From Cellulomonas sp. (GTDB taxonomy: Bacteria > Actinomycetota > Actinomycetes > Actinomycetales > Cellulomonadaceae): a stretch of 13,211 bases of DNA. Position 1 is the first letter of the stretch; each line of letters opens with the position of its first letter. The notes under the pieces were generated by a model. It saw only the letters and a program-made list of their open reading frames with translations, was not told the origin of the DNA and did not search any database. Where the stretch lies: NCBI GenBank assembly GCA_031178805.1, contig JAPSIJ010000031.1, positions 1 to 13,211 of the forward strand. Reading direction: 5' to 3'. Position numbers and translations under genes: made by a program. This document shows positions 6,466 through 13,211 of the stretch, one piece after another.

Positions 6466-6924
6466 GTGACCACGACGGACCAGGTCGGCACCGAGCTCCG
6501 CCGCGAGACGCGGCTCGCCGCGCTCCTCCGGCGGTACGAGCGCCACCGCCGGGCGCTCGAGGTGCAGTCCACGCTCGGCACGGCGGAGCTGCGCCTGCTG
6601 TGGCTGCTCACGGACGGCCGGCCCCGGACCCTGCGCGAGATCTCCGAGGCGCTCCACCTCGAGCAGTCCACCGTGAACCGCCAGGTGAACGGCGCCGTCC
6701 AGGCGGGCCTGCTGAGCAGGACCCGCGCATCCGGCTCCTCGTCGTACGAGTTCTCGCCGACGGCGGAAGGGCGCGACACCTTCGACCGTGAGACGGCGCT
6801 GCCGCTCGCGATCTACGCGCGCGTCCTCGACGAGCTCGGCGACGACGACGCCCGGCGGCTGCTGGAGCTGCTCGGCCGCTTCGTCGACCTGTACGGCCGC
6901 GAGGCCGACCGACGCGAGTCCTGA
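6466..6924 (+). CDS. MarR-family transcriptional regulator
   Basis: A 152-residue winged-helix regulator. The winged helix spans about 36-105: helices with TAELRLLWLL (39-48) and LREISEALHL (56-65), a recognition helix EQSTVNRQVNGAVQAGLL (66-83), then the wing with RTRASGSSSYEFSPT. The flanking N- and C-terminal helices, ending LELLGRFVDLYG, are the usual dimerisation elements. I chose the GTG at 6466, with GGGAG eight bases upstream. An in-frame ATG at 6415 would add 17 residues that lie inside the operator region and have no ribosome site. It diverges from the MFS exporter across 81 bp holding the promoter and repeats, so it most likely represses the exporter and itself until a ligand binds. 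Confidence 0.9.
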   Translation: MTTTDQVGTELRRETRLAALLRRYERHRRALEVQSTLGTAELRLLWLLTDGRPRTLREISEALHLEQSTVNRQVNGAVQAGLLSRTRASGSSSYEFSPTAEGRDTFDRETALPLAIYARVLDELGDDDARRLLELLGRFVDLYGREADRRES

Positions 6925-7000
6925 CCCCCGCCCCGGGGCGCTGCGCCGCAGAGTCGCTCCGAGCCGGGTGACGGCCGTCGTCGTCGACGACCCTGGTCGT

Positions 7001-7015
7001 GCACGGTGGCCGTGC
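7001..7015. terminator. Weak hairpin between convergent marR and dedA genes
   Basis: GCACGG (7001-7006) and CCGTGC (7010-7015) form a 6-bp stem with a 3-nt loop in the 131-bp gap (6925-7055) between two converging genes. No T-tract follows. The gap also has the palindrome GTCGTCGACGAC. I see no gene in it. Confidence 0.3.
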
Positions 7016-7055
7016 CCCGCCGCAGGGGGACGGCGAGGCACGTGCCACCAGGCTG

Positions 7056-7694
7056 TCACCCCCCGGTCGGGGAGTCGTCACCCCTGGGGAGGCCCTCGCC
7101 TACCGCTCCGGGAGCACGTCGGCCCCGGCGTCCTCCGAGCGCCTGGACACCTCGGTCGATCACCGAGCCGAGCAGGACACCACCCAGGACGCCGACGCCG
7201 ATCGCGAGCACGGTGTTGCCCTGGAGCCAGGCCCCGCTGACCGAGCCGATGGCGGCGTAGTACGCGGCCCACACCAGGGCGCCGGCTCCCGTCCAGGCCA
7301 GGTACGCGGGCCGAGGGAAACCCAGCGCACCGGCGGCGATCGTCGCCGCGACCCGACCGCCGGGGACGAACCGCGCGGCGAGCAGCAGCGTGCCGCCGTG
7401 GCGCTGCACGCGCTCGGCCGCCCGGGAGACCGCGCGGGCCGCCCTGCCCTCGGTCCGGCCGAGACGTCCCGAGACGCGACGGCCGACCCCGTAGGCGAGC
7501 TGGTCACCGGTGAACGCGCCACCGGCCGCGACCGCGACGACCAGCAGAGCCGGCGGGCCGGCTGCACCGGTGCCGGCGGCGGCCGCGAGCGCGATCACCG
7601 CCGTCTCGCTGGGGACCGGGGGGAAGAACCCGTCCAGCACGGCGAACGCGAACAGCACGACCAGGACGAGGTCGGAGCTCAGCAGCTCGGTCAC
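7056..7694 (-). CDS. DedA/VTT-family membrane protein
   Basis: A 212-residue integral membrane protein with about five hydrophobic segments. DedA landmarks are an acidic residue in the first re-entrant region, FFPPVPSE (Glu30), Gly63-Asp64 followed by LAYGVGRRVSG, and RFVPGGRVA (108-116), the conserved arginine-proline-glycine motif. Some DedA proteins act as lipid (undecaprenyl- or phosphatidyl-phosphate) flippases and affect membrane potential or drug resistance; which applies here is unknown. The GTG at 7694 has AGGAG seven bases upstream, and the upstream in-frame Arg/Pro-rich extension is not credible protein. The C-terminal tail is polar and Gly/Arg-rich. It lies downstream of the MMPL gene but is separated from it by a long hairpin, so it is probably transcribed on its own. 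Confidence 0.88.
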   Translation of the reverse strand: MTELLSSDLVLVVLFAFAVLDGFFPPVPSETAVIALAAAAGTGAAGPPALLVVAVAAGGAFTGDQLAYGVGRRVSGRLGRTEGRAARAVSRAAERVQRHGGTLLLAARFVPGGRVAATIAAGALGFPRPAYLAWTGAGALVWAAYYAAIGSVSGAWLQGNTVLAIGVGVLGGVLLGSVIDRGVQALGGRRGRRAPGAVGEGLPRGDDSPTGG

Positions 7695-7773
7695 CGGACG
7701 GCTCCTGGGGTGTGAGTAGCGGGGACGTGCCGGGCGGCGGTGCACCGATCCCGCAGCGCCTGGTGCTCGGGCG

Positions 7774-7820
7774 CGGCGGACCCCGGGCGCGCGCACCGGC
7801 CGCGCGCCCGGGGTCCGCCG
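7774..7820 (-). terminator. 20-bp perfect hairpin after the MMPL transporter gene
   Basis: Arms at 7774-7793 and 7801-7820 are perfectly complementary over 20 bp, nearly all G/C, with a 7-nt loop CACCGGC. The stem begins four bases past the MMPL stop codon at 7825. There is no T-run, typical of actinobacterial stem-only terminators. It should end the kinase-regulator-transporter transcripts and insulate dedA. Confidence 0.75.
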
Positions 7821-7824
7821 TGGG

Positions 7825-10023
7825 TCAGCGGCTGCCGCCGGGCGCGCCGGCTCCCGCCGTCACCAGCGTGGTCGGCTCCGCCGCCGGCACCGGGGGCTCG
7901 GACGCCCCCTCGACGGACACGTGCGGGGTGATCCGGTCGGCCCAGCGGGGGTAGCTCCAGTTGCGCCGCCCGATGAGCTGCATCAGCGCCGGCACGAGCG
8001 TGAGGCGGACGAGGAAGGCGTCGACGAGGACGGCGATCGCCAGCCCGATGCCGATCGCGGACACGATGCGCTCCCCGCTGAACCCGAAGGACGCGAACAC
8101 CGCGAGCATGATCGTGGCCGCCGTGGCGATGACCCGGCCCGTCTCGGCCACGCCGACCCGCACCGCGCGGGCGTTGTCCTGGGTGTGGGACCACTCCTCG
8201 TGCATCCGGCTGACGAGGAACACCTGGTAGTCCATGGCGAGGCCGAACATCACGCCCACGATGATCACCGGGACGATGTACATGATCGGCGCGCCCGAGC
8301 CCACGCGCAGCAGCTCGCTGCCGTAGCCCATCTGGAAGATCGCGGTGATGGCGCCCAGACCGACGGCGAGCGTCAGCAGGTTCGTCAGCGCACCGACCAG
8401 CGGGACCACGATGCTGCGGAAGGCGACGACCAGCAGCAGGAACCCGAGCACCGCCACGAGGCCGAGGTACAGCGGCAGCTTGCTCATCAGCGCCTGGCCG
8501 ATGTCGACGTTGGTGGCGGTCTCGCCACCGACCAGGACCCGGAGGCCCGTGCCGGACTCCGCGGCGGGGACGATCTCGTCGCGCAGCCGGTCGACGAGGT
8601 CCTCGGTCTCGGCGGTCTGGGCGCTGGTCGTCGGGATCAGCGACGCGACGGCCACCGGCTGGCCGGTCTCGGCCGGGGCAGCCTGCACCGACGCGACGCC
8701 GGCGACGTCGGGCAGCTGCGCCGTCAGGGTGTCGAACGCGTCGGCCGCAGCGGCGTCCGGCACCTCGGCCACCAGCACCAGGCCCGCGTCCACGCCCTCG
8801 CCGAAGGCCGGCGCCATGAGGTCGTAGTAGGTACGGGTCGGCGAACCGGCGGGGTCGCTGCTCGCGTCGGAGTTGCCCACCCGCATGCTCAGCGCCGGGA
8901 CTGCCATCGCGGCCAGCAGCACCAGGCTCAGCAGGGCGGTCGCCCGCGGCGCCCTGCCCGGGAGCCGCGCCCACCGCGCCCAGACCGACCCGGCGGTGGT
9001 CTCGGGGACGATGCGGCCCTGGGCACGCTGGCGCCGCTGCTTCTTCGACAGCACCTTCTCGCCCAGCATCCCCAGCAGGGCCGGCAGGAGCGTGATCGCC
9101 GCCAGGACGGTGAAGACGACGGTGATCGCCGCGGCCTGCCCCATGCCGGTCAGCACTCCCATGCCGACCACGACCATGCCGAGCAGCGCGATGACGACGG
9201 TCAGCCCGGCGAACACCACGGCCCGGCCGGAGGTGTTCACGGCCTGGCTGATGGCCTGCGGGACGCTCGCGCCCGCGCTCAGGGCCTTGCGGAAGCGGTT
9301 GACGATGAACAGCGCGTAGTCGATGCCGACGCCCAGGCCGATGAGCGCCCCCATCGTGAGGGACGTGGCGTCGAGGTCGATGACGTGCGACAGCAGCATG
9401 ACCCCGAGCAGGGACGTGCCCACGCCGGTGACGCCGGTGAGGATCGGCAGCGCCGCCGCCCAGCCGGAGCGGAACACCAGCAGCAGGATGACCAGCGCGG
9501 CGATGATGCCGATGGCCTCGGTGCCGTGGGACGGCTCGGGCAGCTCGCTGAACGCCTGGCCCCCGACGGCGACCTCGAGGGTGTCGCTGCCGAACCCGTC
9601 GACGACGGCGCGGATGTCGTCCACCTCGACGTCGTCGGTGGCGGTCACGGTGGCGAAGGCCGTGTGCTCCGCCGCGTTCACCTGGCCCGCGCCCTGCTCG
9701 GAGTACGGGCTGACGACGCCCTCCACGCCGGGCTCGGCGGCGACGGAGTCGAGCATCCGGGCGATGTCGTCCTGCACCGCGGGGTCGTCGACCGCGGCGC
9801 CGTCGGTCTTCCACACGACGGTGCCCTGGCTGGTGTCGCTGCTCATGCCTGCCTGGGCCAGGAGCGCGTACGCGCGGGACGAGTCGCTGTCGGGCAGGCC
9901 CGACGCGGAGCCGAACGCCGTACCGGCGCCCAGGGCGCCGGCGGCGAGGCCGAGGAGGAGCACGAGCCACGACGCCAGGACGAACCTGCGCCGTCGGTAG
10001 CAGAACTGCGCGAGTGCGGACAC
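7825..10023 (-). CDS. MMPL/RND-family transporter
   Basis: A 732-residue inner-membrane transporter of the actinobacterial MmpL type, which uses the proton gradient to export lipids, peptides or drugs. It has two repeated halves. Each half has one membrane helix (about 13-36 and 360-378), an extracellular domain (about 40-165 and 385-510) and a five-helix bundle. The proton-relay Asp-Tyr pairs appear in helix 4 of each half: GLGVGIDYALF (Asp235-Tyr236) and GLAMDYQVF (Asp598-Tyr599). The length is normal for the YdfJ-like MMPL group and shorter than mycobacterial lipid MmpLs. The GTG at 10023 has GGAAAGG seven bases upstream. The tail after about 705 is Ala/Pro-rich and unstructured. It lies 137 bp downstream of a NarL-type response regulator on the same strand, which probably controls it. 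No accessory MmpS or outer partner is in the window. Confidence 0.93.
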   Translation of the reverse strand: MSALAQFCYRRRRFVLASWLVLLLGLAAGALGAGTAFGSASGLPDSDSSRAYALLAQAGMSSDTSQGTVVWKTDGAAVDDPAVQDDIARMLDSVAAEPGVEGVVSPYSEQGAGQVNAAEHTAFATVTATDDVEVDDIRAVVDGFGSDTLEVAVGGQAFSELPEPSHGTEAIGIIAALVILLLVFRSGWAAALPILTGVTGVGTSLLGVMLLSHVIDLDATSLTMGALIGLGVGIDYALFIVNRFRKALSAGASVPQAISQAVNTSGRAVVFAGLTVVIALLGMVVVGMGVLTGMGQAAAITVVFTVLAAITLLPALLGMLGEKVLSKKQRRQRAQGRIVPETTAGSVWARWARLPGRAPRATALLSLVLLAAMAVPALSMRVGNSDASSDPAGSPTRTYYDLMAPAFGEGVDAGLVLVAEVPDAAAADAFDTLTAQLPDVAGVASVQAAPAETGQPVAVASLIPTTSAQTAETEDLVDRLRDEIVPAAESGTGLRVLVGGETATNVDIGQALMSKLPLYLGLVAVLGFLLLVVAFRSIVVPLVGALTNLLTLAVGLGAITAIFQMGYGSELLRVGSGAPIMYIVPVIIVGVMFGLAMDYQVFLVSRMHEEWSHTQDNARAVRVGVAETGRVIATAATIMLAVFASFGFSGERIVSAIGIGLAIAVLVDAFLVRLTLVPALMQLIGRRNWSYPRWADRITPHVSVEGASEPPVPAAEPTTLVTAGAGAPGGSR

Positions 10024-10086
10024 GGGGGTGCCTTTCCGGTGAGGAGGCTGAACCCCTCCAGGCTCTCCGCGGGCTCCCGTAGCCGT

Positions 10087-10102
10087 CGTCGGCCCGCCGA
10101 CG
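10087..10102. other. Small hairpin upstream of the MMPL gene
   Basis: CGTCGG (10087-10092) and CCGACG (10097-10102) pair over 6 bp with a 4-nt loop. It lies in the 137-bp gap between the response regulator and transporter genes, below a larger hairpin. It could belong to a terminator or attenuator pair. Confidence 0.3.
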
Positions 10103-10121
10103 TCGTCCCCGTACCCCGGTC

Positions 10122-10154
10122 GCGGTACGCGGCGTGCGCGTCCTGGCGTACCGC
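10122..10154 (-). other. 9-bp hairpin just after the response regulator stop
   Basis: GCGGTACGC (10122-10130) and GCGTACCGC (10146-10154) are perfect inverted copies with a 15-nt spacer, 6 bp past the response-regulator stop. A third related site, CGTACC (10110-10115), pairs equally well with the GGTACG in the 10122-10130 arm. The element could be a read-through terminator between regulator and transporter, or a DNA site for the response regulator. There is no T-tract. Confidence 0.45.
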
Positions 10155-10160
10155 CGCGGC

Positions 10161-10829
10161 TCAGGAGGCGTCGTCGGCGAGCCCGGACTCGTAGGCGAAC
10201 ACCACGAGCTGGGCGCGGTCGCGGGCACCGGTCTTCATCATGGAGCGGCTGACGTGCGTCTTGGCCGTGGCGGGGCTGATGAACAGGTGCTCGCCGATCT
10301 CGTCGTTCGACATCCCGCGCGCGACCAGGCCCACGATCTCGCGCTCCCGCTCGGTCAGGTCCTGGATGCCGGGCACCGGGTCGCGCCGTCCCCGGGCCGG
10401 ACCGCCGACGACCTGCGCCACCACGGCCCGGGTCGCCGCGGGCGACAGCAGCTGGTCCCCCGCGGCGACCGTGCGGATCGCCGCGATGAGGTCCGCGGGG
10501 TCCACGCCCTTGCCCAGGAACCCGCTGGCGCCGGCGCGCAGCGCCGCGACCACGAGCTCGTCGGTCTCGAAGGTGGTGAGGATGAGCACCTTCACCCCGG
10601 CGAGCGCCTCGTCGGCGGTGATCCGGCTGGTCGCCTCGATCCCGTCGACGCCGGGCATGCGGATGTCCATCACCACCAGGTCGGCCCGTGCCGACCGCGC
10701 CCGCTCGACCGCCTCCGCCCCGTCGGCGGCCTCCCCCACCACCTCGATGTCGGGTGTCGAGTCCAGCAGCAGGCGGAACGTCGCCCGCAGCAGCGCCTGG
10801 TCGTCGGCCAGCAGCACGCGGATGGTCAT
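10161..10829 (-). CDS. NarL/LuxR-family response regulator
   Basis: A 222-residue regulator. The receiver (about 1-120) has Asp9-Asp10, phospho-acceptor Asp55 in VVMDIRMPGVDG, Thr85-Thr86 and Lys107 in GFLGKG. The C-terminal LuxR-type helix-turn-helix spans about 158-215, with LTEREREIVGLVARGMSNDEI and the recognition helix near SPATAKTHVSRSMMKTGARDRAQ, where the family's usual invariant residues are present. The ATG at 10829 has AAGGA nine bases upstream and begins the receiver at once (TIRVLLADD). It lies between its likely partner kinase (216 bp upstream) and the MMPL transporter (137 bp downstream), so a kinase-regulator-pump module is the natural reading. It is activated by phosphorylation from the HisKA_3 kinase. 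Confidence 0.95.
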   Translation of the reverse strand: MTIRVLLADDQALLRATFRLLLDSTPDIEVVGEAADGAEAVERARSARADLVVMDIRMPGVDGIEATSRITADEALAGVKVLILTTFETDELVVAALRAGASGFLGKGVDPADLIAAIRTVAAGDQLLSPAATRAVVAQVVGGPARGRRDPVPGIQDLTEREREIVGLVARGMSNDEIGEHLFISPATAKTHVSRSMMKTGARDRAQLVVFAYESGLADDAS

Positions 10830-11022
10830 GGGACTCGGTCCTTCGTCGGTGGGTGGGGCGGCAGCGGGGCCACGGGGAGGTGCGCCCATGGTGCGGGACG
10901 CGGGGGCGCGGACGCCCGGACACGCCCGGCCGCGACCGCAGGCCCGGTCCGGGCGCCGGCCGGAGCGGGGCGGCGGGGGTCGGCGGTCGCCCTCAGCCTC
11001 GCGCGCCGTGGACGGTGCCGAA

Positions 11023-11044
11023 TCTGCCCGTGGTGGTATCCCGG
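11023..11044. repeat. Copy 1 of an imperfect 22-bp repeat, upstream of the response regulator
   Basis: This copy and 12409-12430 share GTGGTATCCCGG exactly (11033-11044) and 18 of 22 bases in all. It starts one base after the kinase stop and lies 193 bp upstream of the regulator gene, within the 216-bp gap 10830-11045. That gap is otherwise GC-rich sequence with a short palindrome GCCCGGTCCGGGC and no gene. It may be a regulator binding site. Confidence 0.4.
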
Positions 11045-11045
11045 C

Positions 11046-12317
11046 CTACTCCGCGCGGCGTACGACCTCCGCCGTCGTGCGCGCGGGCAGGGTCGCCACG
11101 ACCTCGAAGCCACCGTCCGCGGTGCGGCCCACGCGCAGGGTCCCCCCGGCCGCGGCGGCGCGCTCGCGCATGCCGATCACCCCGTTGTTCGTCCCCGGCG
11201 CGGGCGACGGCCGCGGCACGGCGGGCGCGCCGTTCGCCACGCGCAACCGCACGCCCGCGGGGCCCCAGGCGGCCACGACCTCCACGGCGGCGCCGGGCGC
11301 GTGCTTGGCGGCGTTGGTCAGCGACTCCTGGACGATGCGGTAGGCCGCGAGGTCCACGTGCTCCCCCAGCGGGACCAGGGTGCCCGACGTCGACAGCTCG
11401 ACCGTCATGCCTGCCGACGCGAAGCCCGCGACGAGCTCGCCGAGCGCGGCCGTGCCGGGGACCGGCCGCAGCGACCGGTTCGGGTCGGCACCGAGGTCCT
11501 CGTCGTCCTCGCGCCGCCGGAGCAGCCCGATGGTCGCGCGCAGCTCGTCGATGGCGCGCCCCGTGTGCTGGGCGATGTCCCCCAGCGCCTGCTCCGCGGC
11601 GTCGACGTCGCTGCGGAGCAGGTAGCGGGCCACGCCCGCCTGGGCGTTGACGAGCGTCAGGTTGTGGGCGAGCACGTCGTGCAGCTCCCGGGCGATGCGC
11701 AGCCGCTCGTCGAGCACCGCGCGCTGGGTGTGCTCCTCCTGCTCCGCGGCGAGCCGCAGCGCCTTCTCCCGGCGGCCGGCGGCCCAGACGCCGACGGCCG
11801 CCGCGGTGACCACGAGGTAGAACACCAGCAGGTCCGTCAGGATCGTCTCGCCGGTGTTGGCGGCGACCCCGACCGCGGCGAGCCAGGCACCGCTCAGCAG
11901 CCCGGCGAGCCACCCGGTGCGCCGGGGCACGCGGGCCGCGAGGGTCGCGACGGCCAGCATCGTGGCGAGCGGCACCGGCTGGTACGCGCCCATGCCGCCG
12001 TGCAGCCCGGAGATGCTGTCCGGCACGGTGAGGAACACCAGGATCGACGTCTCCGCCGCCAGGGTGCCCAGGAGCGCCACCGCGGGGCGGACCGTGCGCA
12101 CCAGCAGCGGCGCCCACGCGCCCACCACCGACAGCAGCAGCGGGAGGTCCGGGGCCTGCCAGTCCCCGGTGCGCACCGCGGTCGTCCAGTACATCCCGCC
12201 GAGCCAGAGCAGGGTGACCGCCAGCTCGCGCCGGGTCGGACGCCGGCCGCGACCGAGCCGCGACGCCCCGCGGAGCGCGTCGCGGAGCCGGCGGCCCCTG
12301 CCTCTGAGCTCGGTCAC
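11046..12317 (-). CDS. Two-component sensor histidine kinase (HisKA_3 family)
   Basis: A 423-residue membrane sensor kinase. The N-terminal third (about 30-180) has five or six hydrophobic segments with little extracellular loop, resembling the DesK/LiaS-like intramembrane-sensing group. A charged helix leads into the HisKA_3 domain, ERLRIARELHDVLAHNLTLV, with phospho-acceptor His213. The HATPase has an N-box with Glu331 and Asn335 (QESLTNAAKHA) and a glycine-rich lid NNGVIGMRERAAAAGG (377-392). I chose the GTG at 12317; AGGG is close (three bases) and GAGGGATG lies further up. The following response regulator is its likely partner. The signal is unknown, perhaps envelope or antibiotic stress given the transporter downstream. 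Family call secure. Confidence 0.94.
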   Translation of the reverse strand: MTELRGRGRRLRDALRGASRLGRGRRPTRRELAVTLLWLGGMYWTTAVRTGDWQAPDLPLLLSVVGAWAPLLVRTVRPAVALLGTLAAETSILVFLTVPDSISGLHGGMGAYQPVPLATMLAVATLAARVPRRTGWLAGLLSGAWLAAVGVAANTGETILTDLLVFYLVVTAAAVGVWAAGRREKALRLAAEQEEHTQRAVLDERLRIARELHDVLAHNLTLVNAQAGVARYLLRSDVDAAEQALGDIAQHTGRAIDELRATIGLLRRREDDEDLGADPNRSLRPVPGTAALGELVAGFASAGMTVELSTSGTLVPLGEHVDLAAYRIVQESLTNAAKHAPGAAVEVVAAWGPAGVRLRVANGAPAVPRPSPAPGTNNGVIGMRERAAAAGGTLRVGRTADGGFEVVATLPARTTAEVVRRAE

Positions 12318-12370
12318 GGTCCCTCATCCCTCGGCCGACGGGTGCGCGCGGCCCGCGCCACGGGCGCCGG

Positions 12371-12394
12371 CCGCAGGGACATGCTGCCCTGCGG
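12371..12394 (-). promoter_or_regulatory. 8-bp stem-loop in the kinase leader
   Basis: CCGCAGGG (12371-12378) and CCCTGCGG (12387-12394) are perfect inverted copies with the 8-nt loop ACATGCTG. It lies 54-77 nt upstream of the kinase start, within the 192-bp gap 12318-12509 that it shares with the divergent hydrolase gene. It may be an operator or an RNA stem in the leader. Confidence 0.4.
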
Positions 12395-12408
12395 GCGGGC
12401 GCGGGTCG

Positions 12409-12430
12409 TCCGCCCAGCGTGGTATCCCGG
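12409..12430. repeat. Copy 2 of the imperfect 22-bp repeat, upstream of the kinase
   Basis: This copy carries the same GTGGTATCCCGG core (12419-12430) as 11033-11044, with TCCGCCCAGC ahead of it in place of TCTGCCCGTG. It lies 91 bp above the kinase start and 80 bp above the divergent hydrolase start. A site for the NarL-type regulator is possible, but so is a promoter element. Confidence 0.4.
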
Positions 12431-12509
12431 GCGCCGGCCGGTACGCCGCCGGGCAGACGACACCCGGGCCGCCGGTGCGGCAGGGTGGCGCCGTCGAGAG
12501 GAATCACCG

Positions 12510-13211
12510 GTGGGCAACCTGCAGTCGTACGTGCGCTGGCGCGGCGACCTGACCTTCGCCGAGCGCCCGTTCACGCTGGTGGACAACCTGGTGCTGTCGG
12601 CGCTCGCCTACCTCGATCTGGCCGGCCTCGTCCCCACCACCCCGGGGCAGGACGTCACCGTGGCCGCCGCGGCCGCCGCACGCGCCGAGCGAGCGGGGGG
12701 TGACGAGCCCGAGACGACCGACCGCCGGCTCACCGTCGTCCCGGCGTCGCTGCTGTCCGACCTGGCCGGCTCGGCGCGGTTCGCCGACGCGCGGCTGTCG
12801 GCCTACGTCGACCGGACCGACGGCGACCAGGGCACGCAGTTCGCCGCGGTCACGGTGCACCTGCCCGACGGCACCGACTACGTCGCGTTCCGCGGCACCG
12901 ACAACACCCTCCTGGGATGGCGCGAGGACTTCGCGATGAGCTTCCGGACGGTGCCGGCGCAGGAGATGGCCGCGCGGTACCTCGGTGCGCACCTCGCCCG
13001 GTCCTCCGCCGACGTCCGCGTCGGGGGGCACTCGAAGGGCGGCAACCTGGCCCTGTACGCCGCGATGACCGCGGGCCCCGCCGACTCCTCCCGCCTGGTC
13101 CGCGTGTACAACAACGACGGTCCCGGGCTCAGCCCCGACGTCGCCGACGAGGACGCCCTGGCGCGCCTCGCCGGGAGGATCACCACGCTCGTCCCGGAGA
13201 CGGCGGTGATC
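12510..13211 (+). CDS. DUF2974/Mbeg1-like alpha/beta-hydrolase (C-terminus cut off)
   Basis: The first 234 residues of a cytoplasmic serine-hydrolase-fold protein that runs past the right edge. Landmarks of the DUF2974 (Mbeg1-like) group are the N-terminal WRGDLTFAERPFTLVDNLVLSALAYLDL-type opening, an oxyanion-region VAFRGTD (125-131), the nucleophile elbow VGGHSKGGNLALY with Ser175, and YNNDGPGL around Asp203, a likely acid. The catalytic histidine should lie beyond the window. The GTG at 12510 has AGAGGA about seven bases upstream. There is no signal peptide. The group has a lipase-like fold, but its substrates are not established, so I give no reaction. It diverges from the histidine kinase and may share its control region. 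Confidence 0.88.
   Translation, partial: MGNLQSYVRWRGDLTFAERPFTLVDNLVLSALAYLDLAGLVPTTPGQDVTVAAAAAARAERAGGDEPETTDRRLTVVPASLLSDLAGSARFADARLSAYVDRTDGDQGTQFAAVTVHLPDGTDYVAFRGTDNTLLGWREDFAMSFRTVPAQEMAARYLGAHLARSSADVRVGGHSKGGNLALYAAMTAGPADSSRLVRVYNNDGPGLSPDVADEDALARLAGRITTLVPETAVI

Noticed and set aside
7053..7100. CCCC-CGGT-CGGGG inverted repeat at the end of the dedA gene
   Set aside because: It lies inside the coding 3' end, the stem is only four to five G/C pairs, and this is common by chance in such GC-rich DNA.
7921..10194. Long plus-strand open frame opposite the MMPL gene
   Set aside because: Its composition is His/Arg/Gly/Asp-rich with no membrane segments or motifs. The minus-strand frame has all MMPL features.
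1..13211. CRISPR arrays, tRNA or rRNA genes, insertion sequences, phage genes
   Set aside because: I saw no regularly spaced repeats, no tRNA-like folds or rRNA sequence, and no transposase, integrase or structural phage proteins in any credible frame.

Overview
The window is very GC-rich, uses GTG as well as ATG starts, and its coding frames are rich in Ala, Arg, Val and Asp. It looks like an actinobacterial chromosome, most likely Micrococcales of the Cellulomonas or Promicromonospora kind. The genus is inferred from gene content and composition only. I count ten protein-coding genes, two of them cut by the window edges. I see no rRNA, tRNA, CRISPR array, insertion sequence or phage gene.

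Left block (1-4890), glycoside hydrolase locus. On the minus strand, in transcription order, are a LytTR-type response regulator (3436-4149), a large family 3 glycoside hydrolase (276-3206) and the start of a second GH3 enzyme (1-175). The large GH3 has its domains in swapped order (GH3_C, FnIII-like, GH3_N) and a membrane segment at each end. The second GH3 has the ordinary order and no signal peptide. A TetR-family regulator (4258-4890) diverges from the LytTR gene. The 108 bp between them holds a near-perfect 24-bp palindrome that overlaps the TetR promoter, whose transcript appears to be leaderless. A weaker copy of the palindrome, a 9-bp direct repeat at 21-bp spacing (the arrangement LytTR proteins bind) and a nested inverted repeat lie upstream of the large GH3 gene. 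My reading is a sugar-scavenging locus under two regulators. The substrate is unknown.

Middle block (4918-7694). A 14-helix DHA2-type MFS exporter (minus) diverges from a MarR-family regulator (plus). Their 81-bp shared region has a strong promoter for the exporter, an inverted repeat and a pair of direct repeats, the usual layout of a MarR-repressed efflux pump. A DedA/VTT-family membrane protein (minus) follows, convergent with marR.

Right block (7774-12317), minus strand: a NarL-family two-component system (histidine kinase, then response regulator) upstream of an MMPL/RND-type transporter, ending in a 20-bp perfect hairpin. The kinase and regulator genes are separated by 216 bp and their leaders share an imperfect 22-bp repeat. 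The transporter is the likely target of the two-component system.

Right edge (12510-13211): a divergent, truncated gene for a DUF2974/Mbeg1-like alpha/beta-hydrolase. No gene-free stretch exceeds 300 bp. The three longest (3207-3435, 10830-11045, 12318-12509) are described through their regulatory features.
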